Part shown: piece after piece, positions 25,701 to 36,541 of the stretch | Layout: every line of letters starts with the position of its first letter | Position numbering within the stretch: position 1 is the first letter of the stretch | From: Lineus longissimus | Lineage: Eukaryota > Nemertea > Pilidiophora > Heteronemertea > Lineidae | Assembly (NCBI RefSeq): GCF_910592395.1 | Contig: NC_088318.1 | Span: 15,438,349 to 15,502,348, forward strand | DNA length: 64,000 nucleotides | Direction of reading: 5' to 3' | Notes under the pieces: model-generated | Told to the model about the DNA's origin: nothing | Databases searched by the model: none | Seen by the model: only the letters and a program-made list of their open reading frames with translations | Translations under genes and position numbers: made by a program

Positions 25701-27022
25701 CAACACAACGCAAGTGGTAACCAGCGCTTGCTCTACATATAAAGACTGCATGACTTTGCCACAATTTGGGAATTTTTGCATGGTACTTTGGGTGGTAACA
25801 AGAGTGACTATTTTTTGAAAAGATACATAGGAAGAATCATGATAGAAAGACCTTATCAGGAATTGCTGCAATCTTAACACTTTCAATTTGGAATGATTTC
25901 TTTCTTAGGCAAAACTTACTCCATCACTAAGGGCTGCTGTCTCATCTTGGTGTCAATAACGAGGGGTTTATTCTCTGAAATCAAGAAATTCAACATTAGG
26001 ATGTGTTTGATTGAAAACTTACAAGTACCAATATTTGGTATGAATTAGAAATTGACAATCTTACCATTTAACTCTAATTATAGACTGGGATTTGTAAACA
26101 TTCTAACACTATTTAAAAGCCGACAGCTCTGAATCTGATGACTGAAGACATCCCAGTTGTTGGAATATGTTTCTCTGACATAGAAGTAGAAGTTCGCATA
26201 GCAAAATCATGCAATATAATGATTAAACCACTGACAATACCCAACACAACAATACCTACCAACCACAAATCCCTCTCTTTTGCCCCAGTAGATAAGGACC
26301 GATACTGGTACATTCAAGTTCTTGGGTGAGGTCGACGTTGTGATGAGAACATCCATTTGGGAGTCACCATCGAAGTCACCAGGCATAACGCTAGTAATCG
26401 TAGTACCATTGACGTGTTTTGTGAGGTCAATCAAGAGTTTCTTTTTATACTGGCCTTCCTTCGCAGCGATGATTAAGATCACATCTTTACCTGATATGGT
26501 GAAAAAGAAATACATGTATAACCGTACATCAATCACTCATTCAATTTCAATTGCCTGTTGATCATGAAGTGCCAATATATCTGATAGGTCCATCAGTGCA
26601 TCACTGCGAACTTGTCCAGTTGACCTGGAAGAAAGGGTCACAGTGGCTTATCGCATTGTCTGAAGTCAGCTTAGGCCTTCTAACTTTTTCTGAGTGCGCG
26701 CATTTGATTTGTTTTGGCTCTGATTAGTCTTTTGTTGTCGAAACAAAAGACGAATGTACTGCTCGTAAGCCGAAGGCCTATAAAAATGTAGGCCTTTACT
26801 GTTACAGCAAAATGATGATTTACCAGACTGGGAGATCACAAAAAGATCGGTAGTTTTATCAGAGTTGAAATCACCAAATCCAGCCAACTCTCCCTCATTG
26901 ACATCGTCCAGAAGATATCCTGTCACATCAGACAATTCAGCCCTTGATTTATGAATGAAAAGGGCCAAAAAGAGGTAAAATAAATAGGAAAAAATCGAGA
27001 AATTCCAGCTCGGTTTAGCCAT
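20433..27022 (-). CDS. ITFG1: T-cell immunomodulatory protein homolog (integrin alpha FG-GAP repeat-containing 1)
   Basis: ITFG1 (TIP/LINKIN) is a single-pass membrane protein with an extracellular FG-GAP beta-propeller-like region. Fifteen coding exons: 26824-27022, 26260-26490, 25920-25974, 25515-25589, 25048-25163, 24706-24770, 24443-24533, 23926-24172, 23584-23737, 23338-23481, 23028-23106, 21516-21637, 21277-21362, 20814-20937 and 20433-20492. They give 615 aa (human 612). A signal peptide is at about 1-28. FG-GAP-like calcium loops include GDFNSDKTTDLFV, PGDFDGDSQMDVLI, YNADMIPDLLG, LDNDLNPDLFV, GDYNLDGYPDVV and YENGILDIFV. The AGQLSQSAYMSLQLPYTVFG block and IIPNSQLIVIP are typical. A transmembrane helix (VLYTAAALLGTCGLVAIVSG) precedes a short tail ending QKFHFDAM, as in human. 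The gene is intact. One intron holds copy 2 of the 1.15 kb element, ending 9 bp from a 3' splice site. Confidence 0.96.
21647..22801. mobile_element. 1.15 kb interspersed element, copy 2 (in ITFG1 intron)
   Basis: This second copy has the same structure and the same strand orientation as copy 1: half-site blocks near 21789, 22101 and 22405, a longer (GAC)n run and the same terminal hairpin. It lies inside the ITFG1 intron 21638-23027, with its left end about 9 bp from the exon at 21516-21637. It therefore replaces the sequence where the polypyrimidine tract and branch point would normally lie. Confidence 0.75.
22688..22740. repeat. (GAC)n microsatellite in element copy 2
   Basis: GAC trinucleotide run, two units longer than in copy 1; this is the main length difference between the two copies. 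Confidence 0.9.
23207..23300. repeat. foldback-family fragment in ITFG1 intron
   Basis: It reads ATCAGGACACCTCTCTTATGG and later CAGTCCCAAGGG, matching the reverse complement of the 2701-2816 element (GGACACC and CCCTTGGGACTGA). It appears to be a truncated or diverged member of the same family. Confidence 0.4.
25216..25390. repeat. minisatellite, about 25 bp unit, in ITFG1 intron
   Basis: About seven imperfect units of CTTCCCATGTGATGTCTAACTA type lie head to tail between two ITFG1 exons. The phrase ATGTGATGTC recurs through the block with single-base changes. Confidence 0.8.
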
Positions 27023-27894
27023 TTTGTCTCAAACAACCAATTTGATCGATTCCTAGGAGACCGTATTATTCTCCACGGTGTTACAGTAATGACTGTCCCC
27101 TGAAAGTGTGTCCTAGTAGTAATATCTGAAGTGAAAGCTCTAGTGAACTCACACAACTATTGAATGGGGGAGCCCCCAGGCCACGTCTCTGACATGTTTT
27201 ACCCAGTTTCATCCAAGCAAGGCCCACTTCACTCAATTCAATTCTGCATGTCATTGTCCTTTCCCCCACATTTTTGGGGGGTCGGGGGGGGTGCCGTCAA
27301 AGGTATGGATCCAAAGGTCTTCTTCGTTCAATTGACTTTTTTATGGCTCTACTACTATGTCTTAAAATCTGGCTGTCATCTTTTTTCCCTTCGATGCCCA
27401 GAGCTTTGTCTCCACGGATTGGATGTACTTCTCATCCATACTGGCCAGTCTCTTCGTGTCAAAGAGTGGACAGTTGTGGTGTTTGATCTTGTGCATTGCA
27501 CTGGCACCTAGTGGATTTTAGCCATGTAACTGGGCGAAATGCTGTTGCAAATTTTCTATGACAATCAACACCAAGACTTGGTGCACCACTGACCCTCGAG
27601 TTCAGCATCCAAAATCTGTTGGTGGTGATGTCTCAACCACCATAGGACAAATTCTAGACACTTTTTTACACCTTTGAAGTAGGCATGATCAGATTTATTC
27701 ACTTTGATAGTTGCAATGTACACCATATTTACATACATTTAGATATAACTTAACCAATCACAGACTGCCAATCATAACACACAAAAACATGCACCATGCA
27801 ATGGCAACGAATTTACAAAACTAGATGAGATGGAAAGCTAGGGCATTCGTTTACACACAAATGAATTTGTCCCAAGTCAAGCAATGCTTCTGCA
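27023..27894. other. intergenic stretch between ITFG1 and the BTB zinc-finger gene
   Basis: The part near 27022 must hold the ITFG1 promoter and 5' UTR. A minus-strand AATAAA at 27694-27699 lies about 200 nt past the BTB gene stop and probably ends that transcript. A run of G at 27275-27292 is the only compositional oddity. No coding exon is supported. Confidence 0.45.
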
Positions 27895-30183
27895 CTAAAT
27901 CACGTCTTGCTTCAAGTCTATGACATCTACATTCTGTAGGGCTGGAAACTGTATTTCTAAAAACTGTACAGGCCTAAGGGCAACGATATTGGAGGAGGGC
28001 AAGATCGCTTGTTGAGAATCACCTGTTAATTCAACCGTCTGCAGAACACTCTGGCTGTCCGATACTGCAGTCAGTTGCTCCAGGGTTGCTGCAGGGACAG
28101 TACCAGTAGAACTCTGGATAATCTGTCCTTTCTGGAGACTGAATGTGGTGAGTTTAGGCGAGTTTTCATCCTGTTGGTCAGGGCTGATAATAATCTGCTG
28201 TGCCTGACCAAGAGCATTCATAGTCAAAACTTGCTGCTGGACGGGAGCAAGCTCTGTTTGTATCGCATGAATCCCACCAGCGCAGGTTGTGATAACATCT
28301 GTACCTACAGCAGCTGCCCCGCTGACCATTTCAGCTAGCAACTGAACCTGTCCAGGAGTTCGTTTGTTTACAGTTTTTCCAACACTATGCTGGCGCCTCA
28401 AATGTTCCTTGAGCTTGTCATACCTTGTTGTCGAAAACGTGCACTGCTCACATTGATGTGGCTTGAAAGTTGAATGCAACATCATGTGCCGGCGGAGATT
28501 CTTGACCAGAGAGAAACTTTGCCCACAAATCTCACACTGGTGTGGCTTTTCTCTCGTGTGGGTAAGTTGGTGATACTTTAAATTTTGTTTTTTTATCGCT
28601 TGAAATTTACAGCCTGGAAAGTTGCACTTAAAAGTTTCACCAGTGTGAATTAGACGATGAGCTTTAAGCTGACTTTTATGTGCCGTTGCATAACCACAGA
28701 CATCACACAAATGATTCTTTTCTGCACTATGGACAATCATGTGACTTTTCAATGCATGTTTCCACTTGAAACCCATCGCACATGTGGCACAAACAAAGGG
28801 CTTCTCATCCGAATGCTTAGGCACATGAAACTTGAGCTGTGTTTGCGTCTTAAAGCGTTTGTCACAGAACTCACAGAAATGCGGAAAAGGTCCCTTGTGT
28901 CTCGCTAAATGAAGCTGAAGATCCTCGTTAGTTTCTGCTCTATGATCACAAAAACTGCACATATTTTGCTCATGCTGATGCTCTCTCTGGTGAATGGACA
29001 ATTCCTTTAACTTGGCAGTTGAGAAAGAGCAATGTTCACACGAATACTTGCCTCCAGCATGTATAGCTAAATGACGTTTATAACGATATGTGTTAGATGT
29101 TTTGTAATCACACTGATTGCACTTTAAATGTTTTTCTGAGTCCTCATTTCCAGACCCTGCGTCAATTGCCATGGCATCATCAGGATTCATCACATTATCC
29201 TCAATTGTTTTCTGCTGAGCATCATAATTTTGTTCTTTCGTTGGAGACTCAGTTTTTATCAAAAAATCCATGACGTGTTTTTCACCCACATTGTCCTGAA
29301 TGTGCCAAAGGTTTGGCTTTACATGACGAGAAGACTTCCTAACTCCTGGAATAGACTCAATTTTTTCCTTGTCGAAATGGATTTTTGATGAAGTTGAGGA
29401 CTGAATCCTAGATCTTCCTCTCACATTTCTACTAGACTTCCCTCTAGCATAAGATCTCGGAGACTGTTTGAATATAATCTTAGAATCCTGTAATTTGCCT
29501 CTATACGGAGATTTACTGGGATTATCAGAGTCAGAATTGAGATTGGTTTCCACATTATTCTGTAATCCCTCCTTAAGAGATAGAACAGTGTCCCCCATTG
29601 ACGTTACATTTTCACAACTCAACGGCATTTCTAGCTCATTGCAGAATTTCTCATTTTTGTCTTCGGAGTCGGTATCTGTCAAGGGCGGAGGGAAAGCATC
29701 GATATTACTAGCATCTGCATCAATGCCAGCACCTGCTACTAGGCCCATTTCAAACAGAGATTCAGGATTTGCGAAATTCTTACATAGTTCCACAATTTTT
29801 TCAATTTGGAGAATTCTTGCAACCATCAAAACCTTTCCAAAATCGCTTTCAGTTAGTTCAATTTCGGCCGTATATATGAAATCGACGATCTTCTGAACAG
29901 CAATCTGGTAAAGCTTTTTAGAATCTTTGTCATCAATCTGGAGTTCAATGACCTGTGGCGCCGCCTGGGAATATTGCCTCGGAAGGGTTTGTGCCAGGAA
30001 AGCACTTATGTATGGAGATCCTGCAGCTAGGACGTTCGAATGGGCAGGAATGTGGCCTTCAAATACTTTTAGGATAACATCACAAAACTTTGACGTCTTT
30101 CTTTGCTCATTCAGTTCAGTTAGAATGACAGAATTAAGGTTTTCTTGGAAGAAGTTCTGAAAATTTTTTTCTTTGGAAGCCAT
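27895..30183 (-). CDS. BTB/POZ domain C2H2 zinc-finger protein (ZBTB-type), intronless CDS
   Basis: This is a single uninterrupted frame of 762 aa. Residues about 20-140 form a BTB/POZ domain (SKFCDVILKVFEGHIPAHSN, VDFIYTAEIELTESDFGKVL). The linker (about 140-350) is acidic and then basic, with AT-hook-like patches such as SSRNVRGRSR at about 250. Nine zinc fingers follow at about 355-599; finger seven has the longer CNFPGC spacing. Linkers such as HTREKPHQC are classical. The tail (about 610-762) is rich in Gln, Thr and hydrophobic residues, resembling an activation region. The family usually binds DNA in the nucleus and dimerises or recruits corepressors through BTB. I cannot assign one ortholog; ZBTB24-like is a guess. 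The lack of introns contrasts with most neighbours. The start MASKEKN is the first Met of the frame. Confidence 0.92.
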   Translation of the reverse strand: MASKEKNFQNFFQENLNSVILTELNEQRKTSKFCDVILKVFEGHIPAHSNVLAAGSPYISAFLAQTLPRQYSQAAPQVIELQIDDKDSKKLYQIAVQKIVDFIYTAEIELTESDFGKVLMVARILQIEKIVELCKNFANPESLFEMGLVAGAGIDADASNIDAFPPPLTDTDSEDKNEKFCNELEMPLSCENVTSMGDTVLSLKEGLQNNVETNLNSDSDNPSKSPYRGKLQDSKIIFKQSPRSYARGKSSRNVRGRSRIQSSTSSKIHFDKEKIESIPGVRKSSRHVKPNLWHIQDNVGEKHVMDFLIKTESPTKEQNYDAQQKTIEDNVMNPDDAMAIDAGSGNEDSEKHLKCNQCDYKTSNTYRYKRHLAIHAGGKYSCEHCSFSTAKLKELSIHQREHQHEQNMCSFCDHRAETNEDLQLHLARHKGPFPHFCEFCDKRFKTQTQLKFHVPKHSDEKPFVCATCAMGFKWKHALKSHMIVHSAEKNHLCDVCGYATAHKSQLKAHRLIHTGETFKCNFPGCKFQAIKKQNLKYHQLTHTREKPHQCEICGQSFSLVKNLRRHMMLHSTFKPHQCEQCTFSTTRYDKLKEHLRRQHSVGKTVNKRTPGQVQLLAEMVSGAAAVGTDVITTCAGGIHAIQTELAPVQQQVLTMNALGQAQQIIISPDQQDENSPKLTTFSLQKGQIIQSSTGTVPAATLEQLTAVSDSQSVLQTVELTGDSQQAILPSSNIVALRPVQFLEIQFPALQNVDVIDLKQDVI

Positions 30184-30273
30184 TTTGGCGGCGATTTGTT
30201 ACATTTTCGATTTACATATCAAGGGATATAGTGAACAAGATAGGTGACGCCACTGTTAGTTCATGTAGACTTA

Positions 30274-30983
30274 GGTCTCGTTAGGGAGTTTTTCCCAAAT
30301 GTACGCGATGATGACGTGCCCCATTAACAGGGCGTAACATCTATTTTAAGATGCGTTTCCAAAGTGAATGCATGAGAACAACCCATTTGTGTCGTATATC
30401 ACTGGAAACGCCCGATTCCCCTGATTCTGCAGGATGTTAAATCGTGCATTTTATTTCTTTAAATAAATCATAAGCGTCGCATTTGCTCCTAGCTATGTTC
30501 ACCATCCCAAATGGCAATATTGCCAATTGGGCCGGACAATCACGAAAAACCCCAAATATTATACATTTCTTCCTGAATAATTCTTACAGAGACCATTCTC
30601 CCATGAAAGACAGTTGCTTACGCTACACAAAAATCAAAAAAAAATCGAGGGTCAACCATTGAACTTTTGATATATGTTGAATTTTGCACAAATCAGCGAA
30701 AAACGCACCAACTGGCACTGGACGGCATTTTAACACGGGGCCGACGCACATCCCAAGTTCAGTGTACACATACGTCGGCAACAACAGTATAAATGCGTAG
30801 TTTCTTGTTAGTCGCCTATTGAGTAGCGCTATAGGTTTCAGAAACTCCAGAAAAACATGTCTTTGCCAAAACAACTGCTGAATCAACGCTGACATACTGT
30901 AAGGATCGAGAAATCAATGATTTTAGGAACTACGGTTAGGGCTTGGCCGCGCATGAATAACAAAAAAACTCCCTAATGAGACC
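30274..30983. mobile_element. 710 bp Harbinger-like MITE
   Basis: The element begins GGTCTCGTTAGGGAGTTTTT, and its other end, read in reverse complement, is GGTCTCATTAGGGAGTTTTT. It is flanked on both sides by TTA (30271-30273 and 30984-30986), the 3 bp target type of PIF/Harbinger elements. The interior encodes no transposase. It lies between the divergent BTB zinc-finger and sorting-nexin genes. Confidence 0.75.
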
Positions 30984-31103
30984 TTATGATATCCGGTCGT
31001 TTCGCTCTCAGTTATTTCGCCCCCAGTCGTTTCGCTCCAAATCGAGGCGGTTTCGCACTCGTAACTTTGGAGATGACTGTGCTTTTGCCAAAGTGACAGC
31101 CTC

Positions 31104-31176
31104 CACAGGGACTTGACACGCTCCACCTAGTTCTTATATAGGTTTTTTTCAGGGTGGAGCGCGTTAAGTCCCTGTG
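31104..31176. repeat. long hairpin-forming inverted repeat
   Basis: A 24 bp left arm (31104-31127) beginning CACAGGGACTT pairs with a right arm (31153-31176) ending AAGTCCCTGTG, with only about two mismatches around a 25 bp spacer. Just before it, 30990-31070 repeats the phrase GTTTCGCTC. It lies about 200 bp upstream of the sorting-nexin start and may be a small foldback repeat. Confidence 0.65.
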
Positions 31177-31359
31177 ATTAAAATGACTGTTGGACACATT
31201 TTTCGCGGTTAGACAGAGGCGCCTCTATCGGGAAAATTTGACATCGAAGCACTCCAACTGGATGTGTACATGGAGGATGTAATAAATCGCATAAGGAAAA
31301 ACAAGAAAAAGCATGTTTTCATTTAAAAACGCCAGAACTATGCATTTAAGTGCCATTTG

Positions 31360-32899
31360 ATGTCTCTTGCTCTGGTTAAGAATGTCAAAATGGCTTCTAA
31401 GAAAATAAAAAAGTATACAGATGGTATTGATATTGATGATACATTGAGCACTGAAGGTGCTCAAAGTGAACTGAGTCTTGCGGACGATGGCGATCTGTCA
31501 GTTTCTTATGGAACGCTGTCAATTTCTACTTCAACCAGTTTAGAACAAACAGATGAGGAATCAGTGTTGCGGAGAGGTAAATCAAACACTCTAATTAGTA
31601 ATTGTGATGTAGCCATGCTACAGTGTGCTCAGCAGCCCACGGCCACACGTCGCAGTCTCGCACAACACGTAGTGTGACTACGACTACGACGTCTACATCG
31701 TACGATAACTTACGACGCCGGCGGGGAGGCTTACTTGGGTGTTTGGCTGCAGTGTTCATGCAGTGCCAGGTTGGGGCTGGCTCATAGTCTCTTCCAAACA
31801 TAGCCCTGTACAGTTTTTGTGCTTACTATTCTGTATTCCTCTCCAGATTCGGAGATATCAGTTGGGTGTGGTCCACATTCCAAGTCCTTGTCAGTTTGTA
31901 GCACAACGTCTGACATACAGAATCATGATCGGAATCCTTCGAGAGTTCACTTTGAGATAGCAGACGCTGGCACAGTTTCTGAGGGACGGTCAAAATATGT
32001 TGTGAGTATAGGAAATGAAACTGGTAGTTGTTCCATCATTTCTTATTAGCAGGATATTTCCTAATTAAATGACATGATGATTCATTTGCAAACCACTTGA
32101 TTATGATGGTTTGTCATTGACTTTATTGCTTGGTATATGATTTCCCAAAATAGCTCTGGTTTTCAAAGTGTTGAAATTATATCCTGATTGCCAACTGACA
32201 CGTCAATCTCTATTCACTTTCCAGAGCTACACCATTTTAGTCATTCGAAGCCATGAACTCGACAAAGCTCAAGCAGTCATCGAACGTCGTTACTCCGATT
32301 TTGAAAAATTGAACAGTGCTTTGAAAAGAGGCTTTCCACAGTTGATGGAGACAATAGCTTTCCCGCCGAAAATCCTCTCTGGGAATTTTAAGAGGGAAAC
32401 CATTGCTCGGAGAAGTCGTGCTTTTGAACAGTACCTCACCCATGTTCACAGCTTGGATGAAATCCGCCGAAGTAAAGAATTTGCCAATTTTTTCTATAAC
32501 GTCAACCTCCAAGAAGCCTATGCACATGTCAGGAATGCACGGTATAAGGAAGCAATTCCACTTTTACACAATGCTGTGAATATTCAGGATAAATTACTTG
32601 GAGAGAATCATAAGGAGGTTATTGCCACACTCTGTGGGCTAGTGGCATGTTATAGTGCCCTAGAACAAAACAGCGAGGCACAGGAATGTGCAGAAACAGC
32701 ATTGAAGTGTATCGGACGGTCTGAAAAGAACAGATACTTGATTCCTCTTCTGCAGATTAGCATCCGGTTGTGTTGGACACAGGGCAAGGATAAAACAGAC
32801 TTGGAAGCACGATTAGCTGATTTACGAAACAGGAATTTTTCAGTTGATCTTGCACCAACATTGTTGGAGTTGGCAGTGAGAAGATTCTATGCTTCATAA
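31360..32899 (+). CDS. sorting nexin of the SNX20/SNX21 type (PX domain plus TPR-like region)
   Basis: SNX20 and SNX21 bind phosphoinositides through a PX domain and act on endosomal membranes. Three coding exons, 31360-31576, 31847-32001 and 32225-32899, give 348 aa (human SNX21 about 373). The N-terminal third is acidic and Ser-rich. The PX domain follows: SKYVSYTILVIRS, then VIERRYSDFEKLNSALKRGFP, FPPKILSGNF and ARRSRAFEQYL. The C-terminal part (EAYAHVRNARYKEAIPLLHN, LLGENHKEVIATLCGLVACY) resembles TPR-like helices, as in this subfamily. A second in-frame Met at 31390 has the better Kozak context (AAAATGG), so the protein may start there (338 aa). SNX20 versus SNX21 cannot be separated here. 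A possible poly(A) signal is at 34361-34366. Confidence 0.9.
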
Positions 32900-34400
32900 G
32901 AACAGTGTTTTCTTTCCCTTGTCCTGATGTGTTTGCTGTGTGTGGTAGTCATAGGCTATAATATTTTTTGCCGCTGCCAAATGGTAATGGGACCAAATGA
33001 TCTGTCGTTTCAATAACGTGCTTGACACAGTATGTGACTTCCTCACTCAACCTTTTAACAAAGGCTGAAATGACCTTGATTTACTTCACCACCATTGCGG
33101 TTATGCAAACTATGGCTGGGACTGGGATGCACTGGGGCATTATGACAGTCGACCTCATAGGTGGGGCAATTAAAAGTAGCTTGAATTTTGTTGCATTTAT
33201 TTTTCAGCTTGCAGGCTGTATTTTTGCAAAACATATTGCATATGATGCTCTCGTCCAAGGCCCGCTTGTTTAGAGCAGTTTTGTCACTACAGTAACTTAG
33301 CTGAGGGAGATGAAACCAAGTTTTGAATATCGAAGCGAGCATTTATGACAAAACTTGTTTTGTAGGACCTGGCCCTGATAGCAGGGATGTTGAAGAAGTT
33401 AAAAGTAGGTTCAGAAGCTCCCATGGTTTATTAGGAGATTGGAACTAGTGTGTATGTGTGAGTGATATTTCGAAATTTCAACCAAATAATCTGATATAAA
33501 ATATCTTATAGTGCCAAGTGGTTTTGTTTGCCCACCATGAGAAACTTGCGTCCATTCTTTGAAAAAATCATCTTGGACTACTTGTATGTCAGAGGGCAGC
33601 ACTTGAGGGTTCCTGTTATGGTTATGGTTCCGTGAGATTTTTTGACGTCACATCTCTTTGGTGAAATGTTGCAGTGTCAACTTAGGACATTCAATGATGA
33701 AAATCTAATTGATCCCCCATTGAATTAGTAAGTGGGGAAACACATGGTGCTTGATGCTAACTGTAAAAAATCAAAGTCAATTTCTGAAAGATAAATGGCT
33801 GTATAATTGCTTCATTTGATTAACTTTACATTTCTTTTGATGGTGCTAGATACTGAATGAGACTGCAGCTTGTTATTCAAAGCTTTGCCATTGACGAAAG
33901 ACCCCTGTGTGATATACCCTGCAATACAAATGAGATGATTGTGTGGAGGACGGCCTTGACTCTGTTGAGCAAGGTTTTCACGACACTACGAAACAATAAT
34001 TCGCCTGCACACTAAATAACCACTGTATAGGAGTTTATGTTGTGTTCTTGGCTTGCATATCTGTGCGTTTAATATCTAATACCGGCCTACGTCAATTGTT
34101 TTCTTTGTTTGTTCTTGTGGCTCAGGTAAATAAGAATTAACATGGTTGTAGTGCACAATCGCGTCTTCAGGACTGATGTTTTTCACTTTCGATCTGGCAA
34201 AGTCTCATGGTGGCATTTAATGTCAAGATGGACTGGTGTTCCTAGTCAAATTCCACAAGTGGCTATAGTAAAATTATCACTTTTTGTTGTACTCCTTCAT
34301 TTCTTTTTCCAGAGCATCAAACCATGCACCATCCTCAAAGTGTGGTCAATGTAATTTTAGAATAAATGATATTCATATGAATTATCATCTTTAAAATTTG
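32900..34400 (+). other. probable sorting-nexin 3' UTR / downstream region
   Basis: No coding exon is supported. AATAAA at 34361-34366 is a clear signal before the satellite begins, which would mean a 3' UTR of about 1.5 kb. Shorter ends are possible. Confidence 0.35.
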
Positions 34401-34419
34401 TTTCATTCTCAACAATGGA

Positions 34420-35660
34420 GACTATAGTCACAACCAGGATGTTGAGATTCTACAACTGCCATGATGTTGAAAGCTTATCACAACCAGGATGTGAATACCC
34501 CATTTCATCAAGGAAGTTTAGAATACAGCTGGGTCGTAATACCTCATAACAGCCAGGATGCTGTGACTCCATCACAGCCAGGGTGTCGAGACCCTAGTCA
34601 CAACCAGAATGCTGAGACTCATCACAACCAGAATGCTATATGTCTCTATGACAGCCAGGGTGTTGAGAATGTTGAGACCTTGCAGTCGCTACCAGAATGC
34701 TGCAGTGACCACACAACAGTTAGGACATTGAGGCCCTAGTCACAACCTGAGCGCTGAGACCCTAGTCACAATAAGGACACTGAGACCCCAGTTACTACCA
34801 GAATGCTCAGACCATTACACAGCTAGGATGTCAAGACCCTAGTCACAACCATGCTGAGACCTTATTACAACCAGGATATGGAGACCCTATCACAGTTAGA
34901 ATGCTGAGACTCTATCACAACCAGGATGTTGTGTCACAACCAGGATGATGAGACCCAAATCACTATCAAAAAGCTGCTGAGACCATACCACAGTTAGGAT
35001 GTTGAGACCCTAGTCACTCTTACCAAAATACTGAGACCCTATGATAGCCAGGACGTTGAGACTGTAGTCACAACCATGCTGAGACCCTGTCACACTCGGA
35101 ACCAAAATGTTGAGACAAGTCACAACCAGAATGTTGAGACCCTATTCACAGCAGAATACTGAGATCCTATCACAACAATGCAGAAACGAGACCCTAGACC
35201 TTAGTCACAACCAGAATGTTGAGACCCTAGTCACTCTTACCAAAATACTGAGACCCTATGATAGCCAGGACGTTGAGACTGTAGTCACAACCATGCTGAG
35301 ACCCTGTCACACTCAGAGCCAAAATGTTGAGACAAGTCACAACCAGAATGTTGAGACCCTATTCACAGCAAAATACTGAGATCCTATCACAACGATGCAG
35401 AAACGAGACCCTATTAGACTTTAGTCACAACCAGAATGTTGAGACCCTAGTCACAACCATGCTGAGACCCTATCTCAGCATTCTACCAGGATATTGACAC
35501 CTTATATCTCACAGCCAGATTGTTGAGACCCCAGTCACTGCAACCAGAATGCTGAGACTATACCACAGCTCGCTAGGATGAGAACGCTAAGATCCTATCA
35601 CAGCTAGGATGTTGAGGCCCTCGTCACAGCCAGGATGTTACGACCCTGAGATGGCAACAC
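34420..35660. repeat. degenerate satellite, 26-30 bp unit
   Basis: Head-to-tail units resemble TCACAACCAGAATGTTGAGA followed by CCCTA. They are diverged at the start and more regular between 35000 and 35430. Inside, a block of about 215 bp occurs twice in a row (35001-35215 and 35216-35430), making a higher-order repeat. Open frames here follow the unit and are not genes. Confidence 0.85.
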
Positions 35661-35939
35661 TTGCAGACAGGGACGGACTCGTAAATATGTGACAGATGTC
35701 ATACGGATTTATATACGGTGGCCTATGTTGTAGGCCTATATCTGCTGGGGAGGACCATATTTTTGAGAAAAGACTTTTGCCAATGATTACCCGCCTGGTC
35801 CATCCCATCTCTTAGATCGTTAGGTTGTGACAGGGTCTATAGGACGAGTGAAGCCGACTAGTAACTAAATATTCAGATCTGGGACGCTGTAGCAGAGCTA
35901 CTGTCTTCAGCTTAATTGGTTGTGACAGGGTCTCAACAG

Positions 35940-36541
35940 CAGGGGCGGAGGCGTAGCCCCCTATACTCGTGCCGTGGCACGTTCCGAACGGGGCAACCGG
36001 GGCCCTCCCCCAGAAAAGTTTTTAGGATTTAAGTGCCTTAGATGCGTTTTCCTCGTATCTGACAACAACTTGTGGGTTTCGTTTGCCTGAAAGAAATGAC
36101 TGTTTTCTAATACAGGTTTTTGTTATTTTTGTACCGACAGAAACAAAGTGGGCTATTTCTTGAATCTGAAACTAAATTTATAGGAATGGAAAGTGACCTT
36201 TCGTTTTTCCGCCATGATAGGCCTACCGGACTACGATATATACCTGAGCGAGCGTGAGAGCTGGGGAGGAGTCTTTCGGACGCGGGAAAGTATTATAGCA
36301 CGTAGACGCAAACCTAGGCCTAACCAGTCGCACGGGGGTGCATGCAGAGCGTGGCCTGGTAGTAACTGGTCTTTAGACACCGAAGGTATACCGGGGTTTA
36401 CCCTATTGACTTATAAATAATTGCGCATTTGAACGATGCGGCGAACGTATTTGGAGACAAAAAAAAAGTTTGATGACCAAAAATTAGGGGGGGGGTGCGG
36501 CCGGTGCGGCCGGTGCGCCCCCCTCCTTGGATCCGCGCCTG
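35940..36541. mobile_element. possible 602 bp hAT-like non-autonomous element
   Basis: The left end reads CAGGGGCGGA and the right end in reverse complement reads CAGGCGCGGA, a CAGGG-type terminus as in hAT elements. Both ends are next to C- or G-rich tracts. I do not see a matching 8 bp target duplication. GGCGCGGATCCA of the right end recurs at about 59778 in DNAJA2 intron 2. The call is tentative. Confidence 0.4.

Noticed and set aside
27277-27292. G-quadruplex near the end of the BTB gene
   Set aside because: Only two long G runs are present, so a standard four-tract quadruplex is not supported.
35107-35379. Open frame of 90 aa with repeated NVETL-like phrases
   Set aside because: It is the translation of the 26-30 bp satellite unit, not a gene.
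34420-35660. CRISPR-like array
   Set aside because: The units are diverged and contiguous with no unique spacers, and the genome is eukaryotic.
36193-36420. 75 aa open frame inside the hAT-like element
   Set aside because: Too short for a transposase and no motif recognised.
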